DNA of 64,000 nucleotides. Source: Amycolatopsis granulosa. GTDB lineage: Bacteria; Actinomycetota; Actinomycetes; Mycobacteriales; Pseudonocardiaceae. The stretch is from assembly GCF_011758745.1 (NCBI RefSeq), contig NZ_JAANOV010000001.1, forward strand, positions 1 to 64,000, in the 5' to 3' direction. The notes beneath the pieces are model-generated. The model saw nothing but the letters and a program-made list of their open reading frames with translations. It did no database searches and was not told the origin of the DNA. The translations under genes were made by a program, and so were the position numbers. Positions 1 to 8,121 of the stretch are shown piece after piece; the stretch's first letter is position 1; every line of letters starts with the position of its first letter.

Positions 1-535
1 GCCACACCGGATCGAGCCATTCGAGCGCGGCGACCCGCGGCCGGTCCCGGTGCTCGGTCCGCGCCCGCACGGCGTCCAGCCGCGCGCACAGTTCCCGGTG
101 CCGGTCGCGCGCGGCCTCCGGCACGCCGAGGACCGCACCCACCTGGCGGAGGCAGTCGAGCACCCCGGGCAGCGTGCGGGGCTCCAGGCTCAGCACCCGC
201 GGCCCGGCCTCCAGCAGGCGGACGGCGTCCGACACGCGCCGGTAGGAGACCGCGCAGACCTCGCAGAGATCCTGGGTGAGCACGACGTCCGGGGCCAGCT
301 CGGCGAGTTTCGCGGAGTCGAGCGCGTAGAGCGCGGAGCCGGAGTGGGCGCCGCCGACCGCCGCGGTGATCTCCCGGCTGCTCATGGCGGCGTGCAGGCC
401 GCTGCTCGTCACCACCGGCACGGTGTCGATGCCCGGTGGCCAGTCGCACTCGTGGGTGCGCCCCACCAGGTGATCGGCCAGGCCCAGCTCGGCCACGATG
501 TCGGTGGCGGCGGGCAGCAGCGACACGATCCGCAT
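1..535 (-). CDS. Cobalamin/iron-type ABC substrate-binding protein without signal peptide, partial
   Basis: The frame is open to the window edge, so the C-terminus is missing; 178 residues are visible from an ATG at 535. The opening [19 protein letters not shown] followed by GRTHECDWP is typical of the BtuF-like members of the periplasmic-binding-protein family that lack a secretion signal. These proteins are thought to bind corrinoid or metal complexes, but many are cytosolic and uncharacterised. The visible part covers the N-terminal lobe and the start of the linking helix. No cobalamin riboswitch or transporter partner is visible, because the upstream neighbour (a minus-strand flavin protein) is unrelated. 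Family assignment is firm; ligand is not known. Confidence 0.75.
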   Translation of the reverse strand, partial: MRIVSLLPAATDIVAELGLADHLVGRTHECDWPPGIDTVPVVTSSGLHAAMSSREITAAVGGAHSGSALYALDSAKLAELAPDVVLTQDLCEVCAVSYRRVSDAVRLLEAGPRVLSLEPRTLPGVLDCLRQVGAVLGVPEAARDRHRELCARLDAVRARTEHRDRPRVAALEWLDPVW

Positions 536-568
536 GACCCGAGCCTAGAACGGCCGGCCGAGGGCGTC

Positions 569-1063
569 TCAGTCCTGGCCCTGGCGTTCCCGGATCAGGT
601 CCTCGACAGCCTTCGGGACCGTGTTCTCGAAGTCCAGCAGCTTCGCCCAGTGCGGCTCGACCGTGATCACCACCATCCGTTCGTAGAGCGCTCGCACGCC
701 CTGCTCCCATGCCTCGAACTCCGCTTCCGGGACCAGCTTGCGCGACGCCGCGACGTAGCCCTCCGGCACGCCCTCGACCTCCGTCAGGCGGGCCGTGCCG
801 CGGATCAGCAGCACCCGCGGCGGCCACCGGTCCTGCGTGTCGATGGTGAGGGCCACCCGCGGAGCGCGCCGCAGCGCCGGGACCTTCGCCGAGTTCGGCA
901 CGGTCGCCATCAGCAGGTTGCCGTCCTCGCACCAGAACCCGATCGGGATGACGCGCGGCTCGCCGTCGAGCCCGGCGTAGGCCAGCCGCGCCGGGATCGA
1001 CGATCCCAGCAGCTCCTGCGAGACCGGCTCGGCCAGCACCCCGGCCACGTCGTCGCGGTTCAT
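569..1063 (-). CDS. Pyridoxamine 5'-phosphate oxidase-like flavin/F420 split-barrel protein
   Basis: A 164-residue protein of the PNPOx-like split beta-barrel class, which binds FMN or F420 and commonly reduces small molecules. The N-terminal half carries the typical stretch ARLAYAGLDGEPRVIPIGFW, then strands ending in LLMATVPNSAK and a VALTIDTQD segment. An ATG at 1063 is chosen because GGAGG lies 7 bases upstream; an in-frame extension back to 1354 would run through the dinB promoter and start. It is divergent from dinB. Substrate and cofactor cannot be told from sequence. Actinomycetes carry many such paralogues. Confidence 0.8.
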   Translation of the reverse strand: MNRDDVAGVLAEPVSQELLGSSIPARLAYAGLDGEPRVIPIGFWCEDGNLLMATVPNSAKVPALRRAPRVALTIDTQDRWPPRVLLIRGTARLTEVEGVPEGYVAASRKLVPEAEFEAWEQGVRALYERMVVITVEPHWAKLLDFENTVPKAVEDLIRERQGQD

Positions 1064-1198
1064 GTCCGTCTCCTCCCGTGCACAGCGCCCGTCGTGGCGC
1101 AGTCTCGCCGGGGACGGAGCCCGCCGCACGATATCGACGTCCGCGGCGGGAGGCATGTCCGCCACCGGCATTTCCGCCTGGTGGGCCGGCGTGGCCGC

Positions 1199-1204
1199 TA
1201 GCCT
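1199..1204 (+). promoter_or_regulatory. Leaderless -10 element for dinB2
   Basis: TAGCCT lies 7 bases before the GTG at 1212, and there is no Shine-Dalgarno sequence. This supports a transcript that begins at the start codon and decides between the GTG at 1212 and the ATG at 1155, whose GGGAGG is only one base from the ATG. No convincing -35 hexamer was seen. Confidence 0.5.
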
Positions 1205-1211
1205 GGACCGC

Positions 1212-2246
1212 GTGTGCCCGGACACCTGGGTCCTGCACGTGGACCTGGACCAGTTCATCGCGGCGGTCGAGGTCGCCCGGCACCCCGAGCTGCGCGGCAG
1301 GCCGGTGGTGGTGGGCGGGTCCGGCAACCCGGCGGAGCGGGGTGTGGTGGCCACCGCCTCCTACGAGGCCCGCGAGTTCGGCATCCAGTCGGGCATGCCG
1401 TTGCGGCTCGCGGCCAGGCGGTGCCCGGAAGCGGTGTTCCTGCCCGTCGACAAAGAGGCCTACGAGGAGGTCTCCGAGCGGGTGATGGCCACGTTGCGGT
1501 CGTTCCCGGTGGTGGTCGAGGTGATCGGCTGGGACGAGGCGTTCCTCGGTGCGCGTACCGGCGATCCGGAGGCGCTCGCGGCGGAGGTCCGGACGCGGGT
1601 GGTGGAGACGACCGGCATGTCGTGCTCCATCGGGATCGGCGACAACAAGGTGCGCGCCAAGATCGCCACCGGGTTCGCCAAACCGGCCGGCATCTTCCGC
1701 CTCACGCGCGCCAACTGGGTCGAGGTGATGGCCGACCGTCCGACCGACGCGCTGTGGGGGATCGGCCGGAAGACGGCCCGGAAGCTCGAGGCCGCCGGGC
1801 TGACCACGGTCCGGCGGCTCGGCCTGGCCGATCCGGACGAGCTGGCCGCGCGGTTCGGCCCGACGATGGGCCCGTGGTACCGGCTGCTCGCCCAGGGCGC
1901 GGGCGACACCGAGGTCACCGCGACCCCGTACGTGGCGCGCTCGCGCAGTCGCGAGATCACCTTCCAGACCGACCTGACCGCCCGCGCGGAGATCGACGCG
2001 CAGGTGTCGGCGCTGGCGGCCCGCGTCGCCGGGGACGTGGTGGCGGAGGGTCGCCCCGCGGTGCGGATCGGGGTGAAGGTGCGGTTCAAGCCGTTCCTCA
2101 CCTACACCCGCAGCCTGACACTGCCCGACCCGACGAGCGACCGTGCGGAGATCGAACGCGCGGCGCTGTCGTTGCTGGACCGGTTCGACTGGGCGCGACC
2201 GGTGCGGTTGCTGGGGGTGCGGGCGGAGTTCGACCGGGTGGAGTGA
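1212..2246 (+). CDS. dinB2: DNA polymerase IV, DinB2-type Y-family polymerase
   Basis: A 344-residue translesion polymerase. The palm shows HVDLDQFIAAVEV (metal ligands D11 and D13 region) and GWDEAFLGA (D108, E109), and the fingers and thumb carry SYEAREFGI, SIGIGDNK and FAKPAGIF, all matching the mycobacterial DinB2 branch rather than E. coli-type DinB. The steric-gate position, Phe/Tyr in most DinB proteins and Leu in mycobacterial DinB2, is Ile16 here. The C-terminus ends at EFDRVE with no obvious beta-clamp-binding tail, as in DinB2. GTG 1212 is preferred over ATG 1155 because of the leaderless promoter. Divergent from the flavin protein. Confidence 0.9.
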   Translation: MCPDTWVLHVDLDQFIAAVEVARHPELRGRPVVVGGSGNPAERGVVATASYEAREFGIQSGMPLRLAARRCPEAVFLPVDKEAYEEVSERVMATLRSFPVVVEVIGWDEAFLGARTGDPEALAAEVRTRVVETTGMSCSIGIGDNKVRAKIATGFAKPAGIFRLTRANWVEVMADRPTDALWGIGRKTARKLEAAGLTTVRRLGLADPDELAARFGPTMGPWYRLLAQGAGDTEVTATPYVARSRSREITFQTDLTARAEIDAQVSALAARVAGDVVAEGRPAVRIGVKVRFKPFLTYTRSLTLPDPTSDRAEIERAALSLLDRFDWARPVRLLGVRAEFDRVE

Positions 2247-2251
2247 AGCGC

Positions 2252-2782
2252 TCAGGTGTGCGTGCGGCGGTAGTGGCGGCGGGCGCGGTCGCGGTTGCCG
2301 CAGTCGCCGGAGCTGCACCAGCGGCGTGATCCGTTGCGGCTGCGGTCGAGGAAGAGCCAGCCGCACGCCTCGTCGGCGCACTCCCGCAGCCGGGTGAGGT
2401 CCTCGAACTGCAGGAGCCGCCAGACCTCCAGCGCGAGCGCCGCGGGGAGGTCGCTGGTGCCGTGCACCGCGATCCGCCAGTCCAGCGGTGCCACCGACGC
2501 GATCGCCGCCCGGCCGAGTGCGCCGACGATCAGCCGGCGCACCGGCTCGGGATCCCCGGGCGCCGTCCCGGTGGCCAGCGGCCGCAGCACCTGGTAGGCC
2601 GCTTCCCGGAGTGCGCGGACCTCCGCCACGCCACCGTCCACGGCGACGGGGGTGAAGCCGGCGGCCTCGGCCCAGCGCCGCAGCGCGTCGTCGTCCGGGA
2701 GCCGCTCCTCGGTGCGCGCCGGGTCGAGCCGCCACGCCACGGTGTTGACCAGCTCCAGTGCCCGATGTCCACCGATGACCAT
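2252..2782 (-). CDS. ABATE/CGNR zinc-finger transcriptional regulator
   Basis: A 176-residue protein with the two-part layout of this family: an N-terminal ABATE (ligand-binding) region starting GGHRALELVNTVAWR and a C-terminal CGNR zinc finger. The finger shows CADEACGWLFLDRSRN followed by RWCSSGDCGNRDRARRH, with all four cysteines present. Such proteins are presumed stress- or ligand-responsive DNA-binding regulators; few have been studied. ATG 2782 follows a leaderless promoter. It converges on dinB2 with a 5-base gap and is divergent from the broken EamA gene, which is its most likely regulatory target. Confidence 0.85.
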   Translation of the reverse strand: MVIGGHRALELVNTVAWRLDPARTEERLPDDDALRRWAEAAGFTPVAVDGGVAEVRALREAAYQVLRPLATGTAPGDPEPVRRLIVGALGRAAIASVAPLDWRIAVHGTSDLPAALALEVWRLLQFEDLTRLRECADEACGWLFLDRSRNGSRRWCSSGDCGNRDRARRHYRRTHT

Positions 2783-2788
2783 ATAACG

Positions 2789-2818
2789 AGTCTAAGGGAG
2801 TTTGGTCGTTAGGTTCAC
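2789..2818 (-). promoter_or_regulatory. Promoter of the CGNR regulator (leaderless)
   Basis: On the minus strand GTGAAC (2818-2813), an 18-base spacer and TAGACT (2794-2789) stand 6 bases before ATG 2782. No ribosome binding site is present. Confidence 0.45.
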
Positions 2819-2833
2819 GGGTAGCCCCACGAC

Positions 2834-3509
2834 ATGCGACCTGCCTGGGGAGTCGCGACGGGGGCGCTGGGCGTCTCCGCCTCGGCCGTGCTGATCGAAC
2901 TGTCCGGGACGGCGCCCGGTACCGCGTCGTTCTTCCGGTGCCTGTTCGCGCTGCCGCCGCTGGCGCTGCTCGCCGGCGGCGAGCGGGCACGGGCCGGGCC
3001 GCTGGACCGCACGGCGGTCGTCCGCGCCGTGCCGGCCGGGGTGGGTGGTGCTGGCGGCGGGTGTGCTCGGCGGCGCGACCGGGCCCGCGCCGGTGGCCGG
3101 TGCGGTGCACGCGTCGCTGGCCGCGCTGTGCTACTCGGGTTTCCTGTTCCTGCTGCGCCGCGGCGGGCGGGACGGCCGGACGCGGCAGCCCTACCTCGTG
3201 GTCACCGCCGCGGCCATGATCGCGTCCCTGGTCGCGGGTGCCCTCGGCTACGGGCTGGACCTCGCGCCGGGGTGGGCCGCGGCCGGGTGGCTGCTGGTCG
3301 TGGCGGTGTGCGGGCAGGTCGTCGGATGGCTGCTGGTGGCGGAGGGCAGCCCGCGCCTGCCCAGCCACGCCGGTGCCGTGCTGCTCCTGCTCACGCCGGT
3401 GGGCGCGGTCGTGCTGGGCGCGCTGGTGCTGGGGGAGCGGCCGTCACCGGTGCAGATGCTCGGCTGCGGCCTGGTCCTGGCGGGAGCGGTCGTCACCGCA
3501 CGGCGCTGA
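2834..3509 (+). pseudogene. EamA/DMT-family transporter, internally deleted and frameshifted
   Basis: Two pieces of one EamA transporter lie in different frames. Frame 1 (2834 to about 3042) gives some 70 residues with two membrane helices (WGVATGALGVSASAVLIEL, then ALPPLALLAGG). The other frame (about 3039-3509) gives GWVVLAAGVLGG, then CYSGFLFLLRRGG, four to five further helices and the usual end ERPSPVQMLGCGLVLAGAVV. Together they make about 225 residues, whereas the family is normally near 290-300. Around 60 residues including helices 3-4 are therefore missing near position 3035, plus a frame change, so a single sequencing slip does not explain it. Probably non-functional. Divergent from the CGNR regulator. 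Confidence 0.75.
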
Positions 3510-3544
3510 CTTCACACCACCAGGGCTGACCTCACACCACCAGG
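3505..3544. repeat. Tandem 20-bp direct repeat at two converging gene ends
   Basis: Two adjacent copies (3505-3524 and 3525-3544) differ at one base: gctgacTtcacaccaccagg versus gctgacCtcacaccaccagg. Copy 1 contains the stop codon of the broken EamA gene; copy 2 contains the last codons and stop of the quinone oxidoreductase. Confidence 0.85.
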
Positions 3545-4476
3545 AGTGTTTTGCCCGTGGCCGTCCGGTTCTCCAGCGCCCGGTGCGCGTCGGCGGCGCG
3601 GGACAGCGGGAAGGTCTGCCCGACCACCGGGCGCACCGCGCCGCGGGCGGCCAGCCGCAGTACGCGTTCGGCGCGGGCGCGCCGGCCCGGTTCGTACTCG
3701 CTCAGCTGCTCCAGCCCGTAGGCCGTCACGCCACGCCGCGCGACCTCGTCGGCGGGCACCGGCGCGCCACCCGCGAAGCCGTAGTTCGAGTACCGGCCGC
3801 CGGGCACCACCAGCCGCGCGGCGGCCCGGCCGAGCTCGCCGCCGACGCCGTCGAACGCCACGTCCACCGGCCCGGCCCGGTCGGCCCAGCCGGGCTCGCT
3901 GTAGTCGATCACGACGTCCGCGCCCAGCCCGCGCACCGCCTCCAGCTTCGCCGCGCCCCGCGCCGCGCCGATAACCCGTGCTCCCGCCGCGTGCGCCAGC
4001 TGCACGAGCAGAATGCCCAGCCCACCCCCAGCCGGCTGGACGAGCACGGTCTCACCGCGCTGGACCCGCACCCGCTCGAACACCGCCAGCGCCGTGGCAC
4101 CGTCGTGCAGCAGCGCCATCGCCTCGCGCAGCCCGGCTCCCGGCGGGATGCGGATCAGCTGGTCCGGTGCCGCCAGCACCTGCTCGGCGTAGCCGCCGCC
4201 GTCGACATCGGCCAGCACCCACTGCCCGCACCACGACGGATCCACCCCCGCGCCGATCTCGGTGACCTGCCCGGCCGCGCCCGCGCCGGGCACGTAGGGC
4301 GGGGACACCGCGAACCGGTCCCCGCCCTCGCCCCGGCGGATCACCGTATCGAGCGACAGCACGCCCGCCACCTTCACCTCGACCACGACCTGCCCCGGCC
4401 CCGGATGCGGATCGGGCACGGTCTTGACCCGCAGCACCTCGGGACCGCCGAACCGGTCGACCACGATCACTCGCAT
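3532..4476 (-). CDS. NADPH:quinone oxidoreductase-like medium-chain dehydrogenase
   Basis: A 314-residue MDR-superfamily enzyme of the zeta-crystallin/QOR type. It has the N-terminal GroES-like fold (VVDRFGGPEVLRV, YVPGAGAAG) and a Rossmann domain with GGGLGILLVQLAHAAGARVIG followed by the cofactor-discriminating AARG. The structural and catalytic zinc cysteines of alcohol dehydrogenases are absent, as expected for NADPH-dependent quinone or enone reductases. ATG 4476 (MRVIVV) is chosen because an upstream in-frame start at 4491 falls inside the predicted -10. It is divergent from the universal stress protein gene across 57 bases. Substrate unknown. Confidence 0.85.
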   Translation of the reverse strand: MRVIVVDRFGGPEVLRVKTVPDPHPGPGQVVVEVKVAGVLSLDTVIRRGEGGDRFAVSPPYVPGAGAAGQVTEIGAGVDPSWCGQWVLADVDGGGYAEQVLAAPDQLIRIPPGAGLREAMALLHDGATALAVFERVRVQRGETVLVQPAGGGLGILLVQLAHAAGARVIGAARGAAKLEAVRGLGADVVIDYSEPGWADRAGPVDVAFDGVGGELGRAAARLVVPGGRYSNYGFAGGAPVPADEVARRGVTAYGLEQLSEYEPGRRARAERVLRLAARGAVRPVVGQTFPLSRAADAHRALENRTATGKTLLVV

Positions 4477-4482
4477 GGGGCC

Positions 4483-4513
4483 AGGCTGCAACTTCGAGCG
4501 CGCTGGAGGTCAA
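4483..4513 (-). promoter_or_regulatory. Promoter of the quinone oxidoreductase (leaderless)
   Basis: Minus strand: TTGACC (4513-4508), 19-base spacer, CAGCCT (4488-4483), then 6 bases to ATG 4476. No Shine-Dalgarno sequence precedes the start. Confidence 0.45.
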
Positions 4514-4520
4514 GGCTCGG

Positions 4521-4526
4521 TAGCGT
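4521..4526 (+). promoter_or_regulatory. Leaderless -10 element for the universal stress protein
   Basis: TAGCGT lies 7 bases before ATG 4534 with no ribosome binding site; no clear -35 seen. It sits back to back with the promoter of the quinone oxidoreductase. Confidence 0.45.
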
Positions 4527-4533
4527 GGGCGCA

Positions 4534-5373
4534 ATGGCGGACGAAATCGTGGTCGGCGTGGACGGCTCGGCGGCGGCGCTGGACGCGGTGCGGTGGGCGG
4601 CGGCGGAGGCGGTTTCGCGGAAACTGGCGTTGCGCCTGGTCCACGCGACCGACATCACCAGCGGCCTGGACGGCGGGCTGCCGATGCCGCAGAGCTTCTT
4701 CGACGAGCTGGAGCGCGCCGGTCAGGACTTCCTCGCCGACGCGGCGCGCGTCGCGGGGGAGGTCCCGGTGTCCACCGAAACGCCGTTCGCGCCGGCGGTG
4801 GCACTGCTGCTCGAACGGTCGCGCAGCGCGCGGATGCTCGCGCTCGGCGCGTCCGGGCGGAGCGGGTTCACCGGAATGCTCGCCGGCTCCACGGCCGTGT
4901 CGGTGGCCGCGCACGCGACCTGCCCGGTCGCGGTGGTCCGCGGGCGCCCAGCCACCGGCGGCCCGGTGGTCGTGGGCGTGGACGGCAGCCCGACCAGCGA
5001 GGAGGCGCTCTCGGTCGCGTTCGACGAGGCCGCGTGGCGCGCGGTGCCGCTGATCGCGGTGCATGCCTGGAGCGACGCCAAGGTACCGCTGCCCGCACCG
5101 GACCCCGGCTGGGCGGAGGTGGAGCGCGACCAGCTGCGGCTGCTGGCCGAGCGGCTGGCCGGCCGGCGCGAGCGCTACCCGGACGTGCGCGTCGAGCGGG
5201 TCGTGGTGCGGGACCGGCCGCGGGACGAGCTGCTGGCCCGCAGCCGGGAGGCGCAGCTGGTGGTCGTGGGCAGCCGCGGCCGCGGTGGCTTCCGCGGCCT
5301 GCTGCTGGGATCCACCAGCCAGGCGCTCATCCAGCAGGCCGAGTGCCCGGTGCTGGTGGTGCGTCCCCGGTAG
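4534..5373 (+). CDS. Tandem-domain universal stress protein
   Basis: A 279-residue cytoplasmic protein with two UspA domains. Domain 1 runs from IVVGVDGSAAALDAVRWA to CPVAVVRG (about 3-138), domain 2 from VVVGVDGSPTSEEALSVA to CPVLVVRPR (about 146-279). Both end in the ATP-binding signature of the family: GASGRSGFTGMLAGST in domain 1 and GSRGRGGFRGLLLGST in domain 2. Tandem Usp proteins bind ATP and often belong to hypoxia or stationary-phase regulons in actinobacteria; whether this one does is not shown. ATG 4534 is fixed by the leaderless promoter. Confidence 0.93.
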   Translation: MADEIVVGVDGSAAALDAVRWAAAEAVSRKLALRLVHATDITSGLDGGLPMPQSFFDELERAGQDFLADAARVAGEVPVSTETPFAPAVALLLERSRSARMLALGASGRSGFTGMLAGSTAVSVAAHATCPVAVVRGRPATGGPVVVGVDGSPTSEEALSVAFDEAAWRAVPLIAVHAWSDAKVPLPAPDPGWAEVERDQLRLLAERLAGRRERYPDVRVERVVVRDRPRDELLARSREAQLVVVGSRGRGGFRGLLLGSTSQALIQQAECPVLVVRPR

Positions 5374-5445
5374 GGCCAGCCCCACCACGCATCGGGTGGA
5401 CGGCACCGCTGACAGCGGGCCCGCCCGCGCGGTGGGATTGCCGTC

Positions 5446-6213
5446 ATGACAACGCCCGTGGAAACCGTGGCCGCCCCCGTGCGGGCTTCGGGCACACCAG
5501 CCGTCGAACTGCACGGCGTCACCCGGACCTACCGCGCCGGACAGCACGAGGTCCGGGCGCTGGACGGGGTGAGCGCAACCTTCCCCGCCGGGTCTTGGAC
5601 GGCGGTCATGGGCCCGTCCGGTTCCGGCAAGTCCACCCTCCTGCACTGCGCCGCCGGACTGGAACGCGTCACCCGCGGGCAGGTCGTGGTCGCCGGCCAG
5701 GACATCACCACCGCCACCGATGCCGACCTGACCGCGTTGCGGCGCCGCGAGATCGGGTTCGTGTTCCAGAGCTTCAACCTCATCGGCTCGCTCACCGCCG
5801 AGCAGAACGTCGCCCTCCCGATGCGCCTGGCGGGCCGGCGGCCGTCGGCGAAGGACGTCACCGCGGTGCTCGCCGCGGTCGGGCTGGCCGATCGCCGCAA
5901 GCACCGCCCCCGTGAGCTCTCCGGCGGCCAGCAGCAACGCGTCGCGATCGCCCGTGCCATGGTCACCCGGCCGCGCGTGCTGTTCGCCGACGAGCCCACC
6001 GGGGCCCTCGACTCCGCCGCCGCCCGCCGCGTGCTCGCGCTGCTGCGCGAGCTGGTCGGCGCGGACCGCAGCGTCGTGATGGTGACGCACGACCCGGCCG
6101 CCGCGGCCCACGCCGACTCGGTGATGTTCCTCCGGGACGGCCGTGTCGTCGACCACGCCGTGGCCCCGGACGCCCGCGAGGTCGCCGCCCGTCTCGCCGC
6201 CCTGGAGGCGTGA
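5446..6213 (+). CDS. ABC transporter ATP-binding protein, LolD/MacB type
   Basis: A 255-residue ATPase with Walker A GPSGSGKST, Q-loop FVFQSFNLIGSLTAEQNV, signature LSGGQQQRVAIARAM, Walker B VLFADEPTG and switch His in VMVTHD. The family partners FtsX-fold permeases and extrudes lipoproteins, peptides or drugs, or transmits signals through extracytoplasmic domains rather than importing solutes. The FtsX partner follows after 3 bases, so the two are co-translated. No histidine kinase or response regulator lies beside them, unlike BceAB-type resistance modules. The 72-base gap upstream shows no recognisable Shine-Dalgarno sequence. Confidence 0.93.
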   Translation: MTTPVETVAAPVRASGTPAVELHGVTRTYRAGQHEVRALDGVSATFPAGSWTAVMGPSGSGKSTLLHCAAGLERVTRGQVVVAGQDITTATDADLTALRRREIGFVFQSFNLIGSLTAEQNVALPMRLAGRRPSAKDVTAVLAAVGLADRRKHRPRELSGGQQQRVAIARAMVTRPRVLFADEPTGALDSAAARRVLALLRELVGADRSVVMVTHDPAAAAHADSVMFLRDGRVVDHAVAPDAREVAARLAALEA

Positions 6214-6216
6214 GCG

Positions 6217-8070
6217 ATGCTGCGCCTGTCCTGGACCACCTTCACCGACCGCTGGGCGCTGTTCCTCGGCGCGATCCTCACCGTGTGCCTCGGCGTCGCG
6301 CTCGTCCAGTCGTCCCTGCTGGTCCTGGTGTCCGCCGCGACCGCGGGCGGCGAGGTCACCGAGGCGATCACCCTGCTCGCGATGACCCTGGCTATCTCGG
6401 CGTTCCTCGCCGTCTTCATCGTCAGCTCGACGTTCGCCTTCACCGTCGCCCAGCGCCGCCGTGACCTCGCGCTGCTGCGGCTGACCGGCGCCGCGCGCGG
6501 CCAGGTGCGCCGGCTGCTGCTGTCGGAGGCGCTGCTGCTGGGCCTGCTCGGGACCGCCGCCGGCGTGCCGCTCGGCCTGCTGGTGATGCGGTTGCAGACC
6601 CGGCTGCTGCGCGACCTCGGGTTCGTCCCCGCGGCGTTCACCCCGCGCTGGCAGGACTGGATCCTCGCCGTGTCCGCGGGCACCGGGACCGGTGTCGCGC
6701 TGATCGGCGTGCTCGCCGCCTCCCGGCGGGCCGCGAAGGTCCGGCCCCTCGAGGCACTGCGCGAGACCCGCGCGGCGGCCCGGGTGATGACCGCGGTGCG
6801 CTGGTTCTTCGGGGTGCTGTTCCTCGCCGGTGCGATCGCCATGGCGACCGTCGCCGCGTTCGCCCCGCCGGAGGGCGCCATCCCGCTGGCGATCAACACC
6901 GCGCTCGCCGCCGCGGTCGCGCTCACCGCGTTGAGCCCGCTGGTCGTGCCCCTCGCCGGGCGGGTGGCCGGGCTGCTCCTGCGCGGCCCGCTCGGGCGGC
7001 TGGCTCAGGCGAACCTGCGCGACGGTGCCCGGCGCAGCGCCTCGACCGCGGCGCCGCTGATCGTGCTGGTCGCGTTGCTGGTCGCGCAGGCCGGGACACT
7101 CGCCACGATCGCCGGCGGGGCCGACCGGGAACGGCGCGCGGACATCCGCGGCGACCTCGTGGTGACCACGACCGGACCATCCGATTTGGACACTGCGGAC
7201 ACTGTGCACACTGGCGGCGTGGTGTCCCCGGAGAGCCGGGTGCCGATCACCGTCGTCACCCGTGACGAGGACGGCACCGAGGCCGACGAGGCGCTCGCGA
7301 CGGTGGTCGATCCCGGCGCCTACGCCGCGATCCACACCCGCGGCCCGGCGAGCGGATCACTCGCGGCTCTGACCGGCGACACCATCGCCGTCGCGGACGG
7401 TTCCGGCGCGCTCGGTGACGTGGTGACCGCCCGCATCGGCGGCAGCGAACGGGACCTGCGGGTGGTGGCGGTGATGCCGGAAAGCCTCAGTGGTGGGCCG
7501 GACTTCCTGCTGCCCTCCGGGGTGGTGCCCGCCGGGCTGCTCGCCACCGCACCCACCGAGACGATCGTCCGGCTCGCGCCCGGCGCGGGTCCCGCGACGG
7601 TGACCACCCGCGGCACGGTGTCCACGGTGGACGACTGGATCGCCGCGACCGGAGCCGCCGAGCAGCGGACCGGTACCGGCATCATGACCGTGCTGATGGG
7701 CCTGTCCGGGCTGTACGCACTGCTCGCGGTGATCAACGCCGTGGTGATCGCCGCCGCCGACCGCCGCCGCGAGTTCGCGGTCGCACGGGTGACCGGCCTG
7801 ACCCGCGGGCAGGTGGTGCGGGCCGCCGTGCTGGAGTCCGGCCTGGTCACCGCCATCGGTCTGGTGCTCGGCGGTCTCGCGGCGTCGGCGACCCTGGCCG
7901 GCATCTCCTCGGCCGCCGCCCGGATCTCCGGGCAGGCCGTCCTGGTGGTGCCGTGGACGTTGATCGCCGTCGTGGTGCTGGGCGCGTTCCTGGTGGTGGG
8001 TGTGACCAGCGCGGTCACCGCGCTGTCCGCGACCAGGCCGAACCCGGTGTCGCTCACCGGCGCGGCGTGA
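6217..8070 (+). CDS. FtsX-like ABC transporter permease
   Basis: A 617-residue membrane protein with the duplicated FtsX/MacB arrangement. Helix 1 (residues 12-40) precedes a first FtsX core with three helices around 55-180, ending in the coupling motif RRAAKVRPLEALR. A second pair of helices lies near 192-240. A large extracytoplasmic region (about 300-480) follows, and the second FtsX core spans 480-617 and ends RPNPVSLTG. ADRRREFAVARVTGLTRGQV is the second coupling segment. It works with the ATPase encoded just upstream. Substrate unknown. The gene contains a GTCCAC-N-GTGGAC motif at 7620. Confidence 0.9.
   Translation: MLRLSWTTFTDRWALFLGAILTVCLGVALVQSSLLVLVSAATAGGEVTEAITLLAMTLAISAFLAVFIVSSTFAFTVAQRRRDLALLRLTGAARGQVRRLLLSEALLLGLLGTAAGVPLGLLVMRLQTRLLRDLGFVPAAFTPRWQDWILAVSAGTGTGVALIGVLAASRRAAKVRPLEALRETRAAARVMTAVRWFFGVLFLAGAIAMATVAAFAPPEGAIPLAINTALAAAVALTALSPLVVPLAGRVAGLLLRGPLGRLAQANLRDGARRSASTAAPLIVLVALLVAQAGTLATIAGGADRERRADIRGDLVVTTTGPSDLDTADTVHTGGVVSPESRVPITVVTRDEDGTEADEALATVVDPGAYAAIHTRGPASGSLAALTGDTIAVADGSGALGDVVTARIGGSERDLRVVAVMPESLSGGPDFLLPSGVVPAGLLATAPTETIVRLAPGAGPATVTTRGTVSTVDDWIAATGAAEQRTGTGIMTVLMGLSGLYALLAVINAVVIAAADRRREFAVARVTGLTRGQVVRAAVLESGLVTAIGLVLGGLAASATLAGISSAAARISGQAVLVVPWTLIAVVVLGAFLVVGVTSAVTALSATRPNPVSLTGAA
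7620..7632. repeat. GTCCAC-N-GTGGAC palindrome, copy 1
   Basis: Centre base G. Lies in frame inside the FtsX permease and encodes V-S-T-V-D. Same motif at 16205 and 55875. Confidence 0.6.
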
Positions 8071-8121
8071 GTTCCGGCCGCGCCCGGCGGGCAGGCGCGG
8101 GCCGGCCCGGGCGCGCCGGCG

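Noticed and set aside
4510-7335. 941-codon open frame on the minus strand opposite the Usp and ABC/FtsX genes
   Set aside because: Low-complexity Arg/Gly/His-rich translation typical of antisense frames in GC-rich DNA; the plus strand carries complete, motif-bearing genes.
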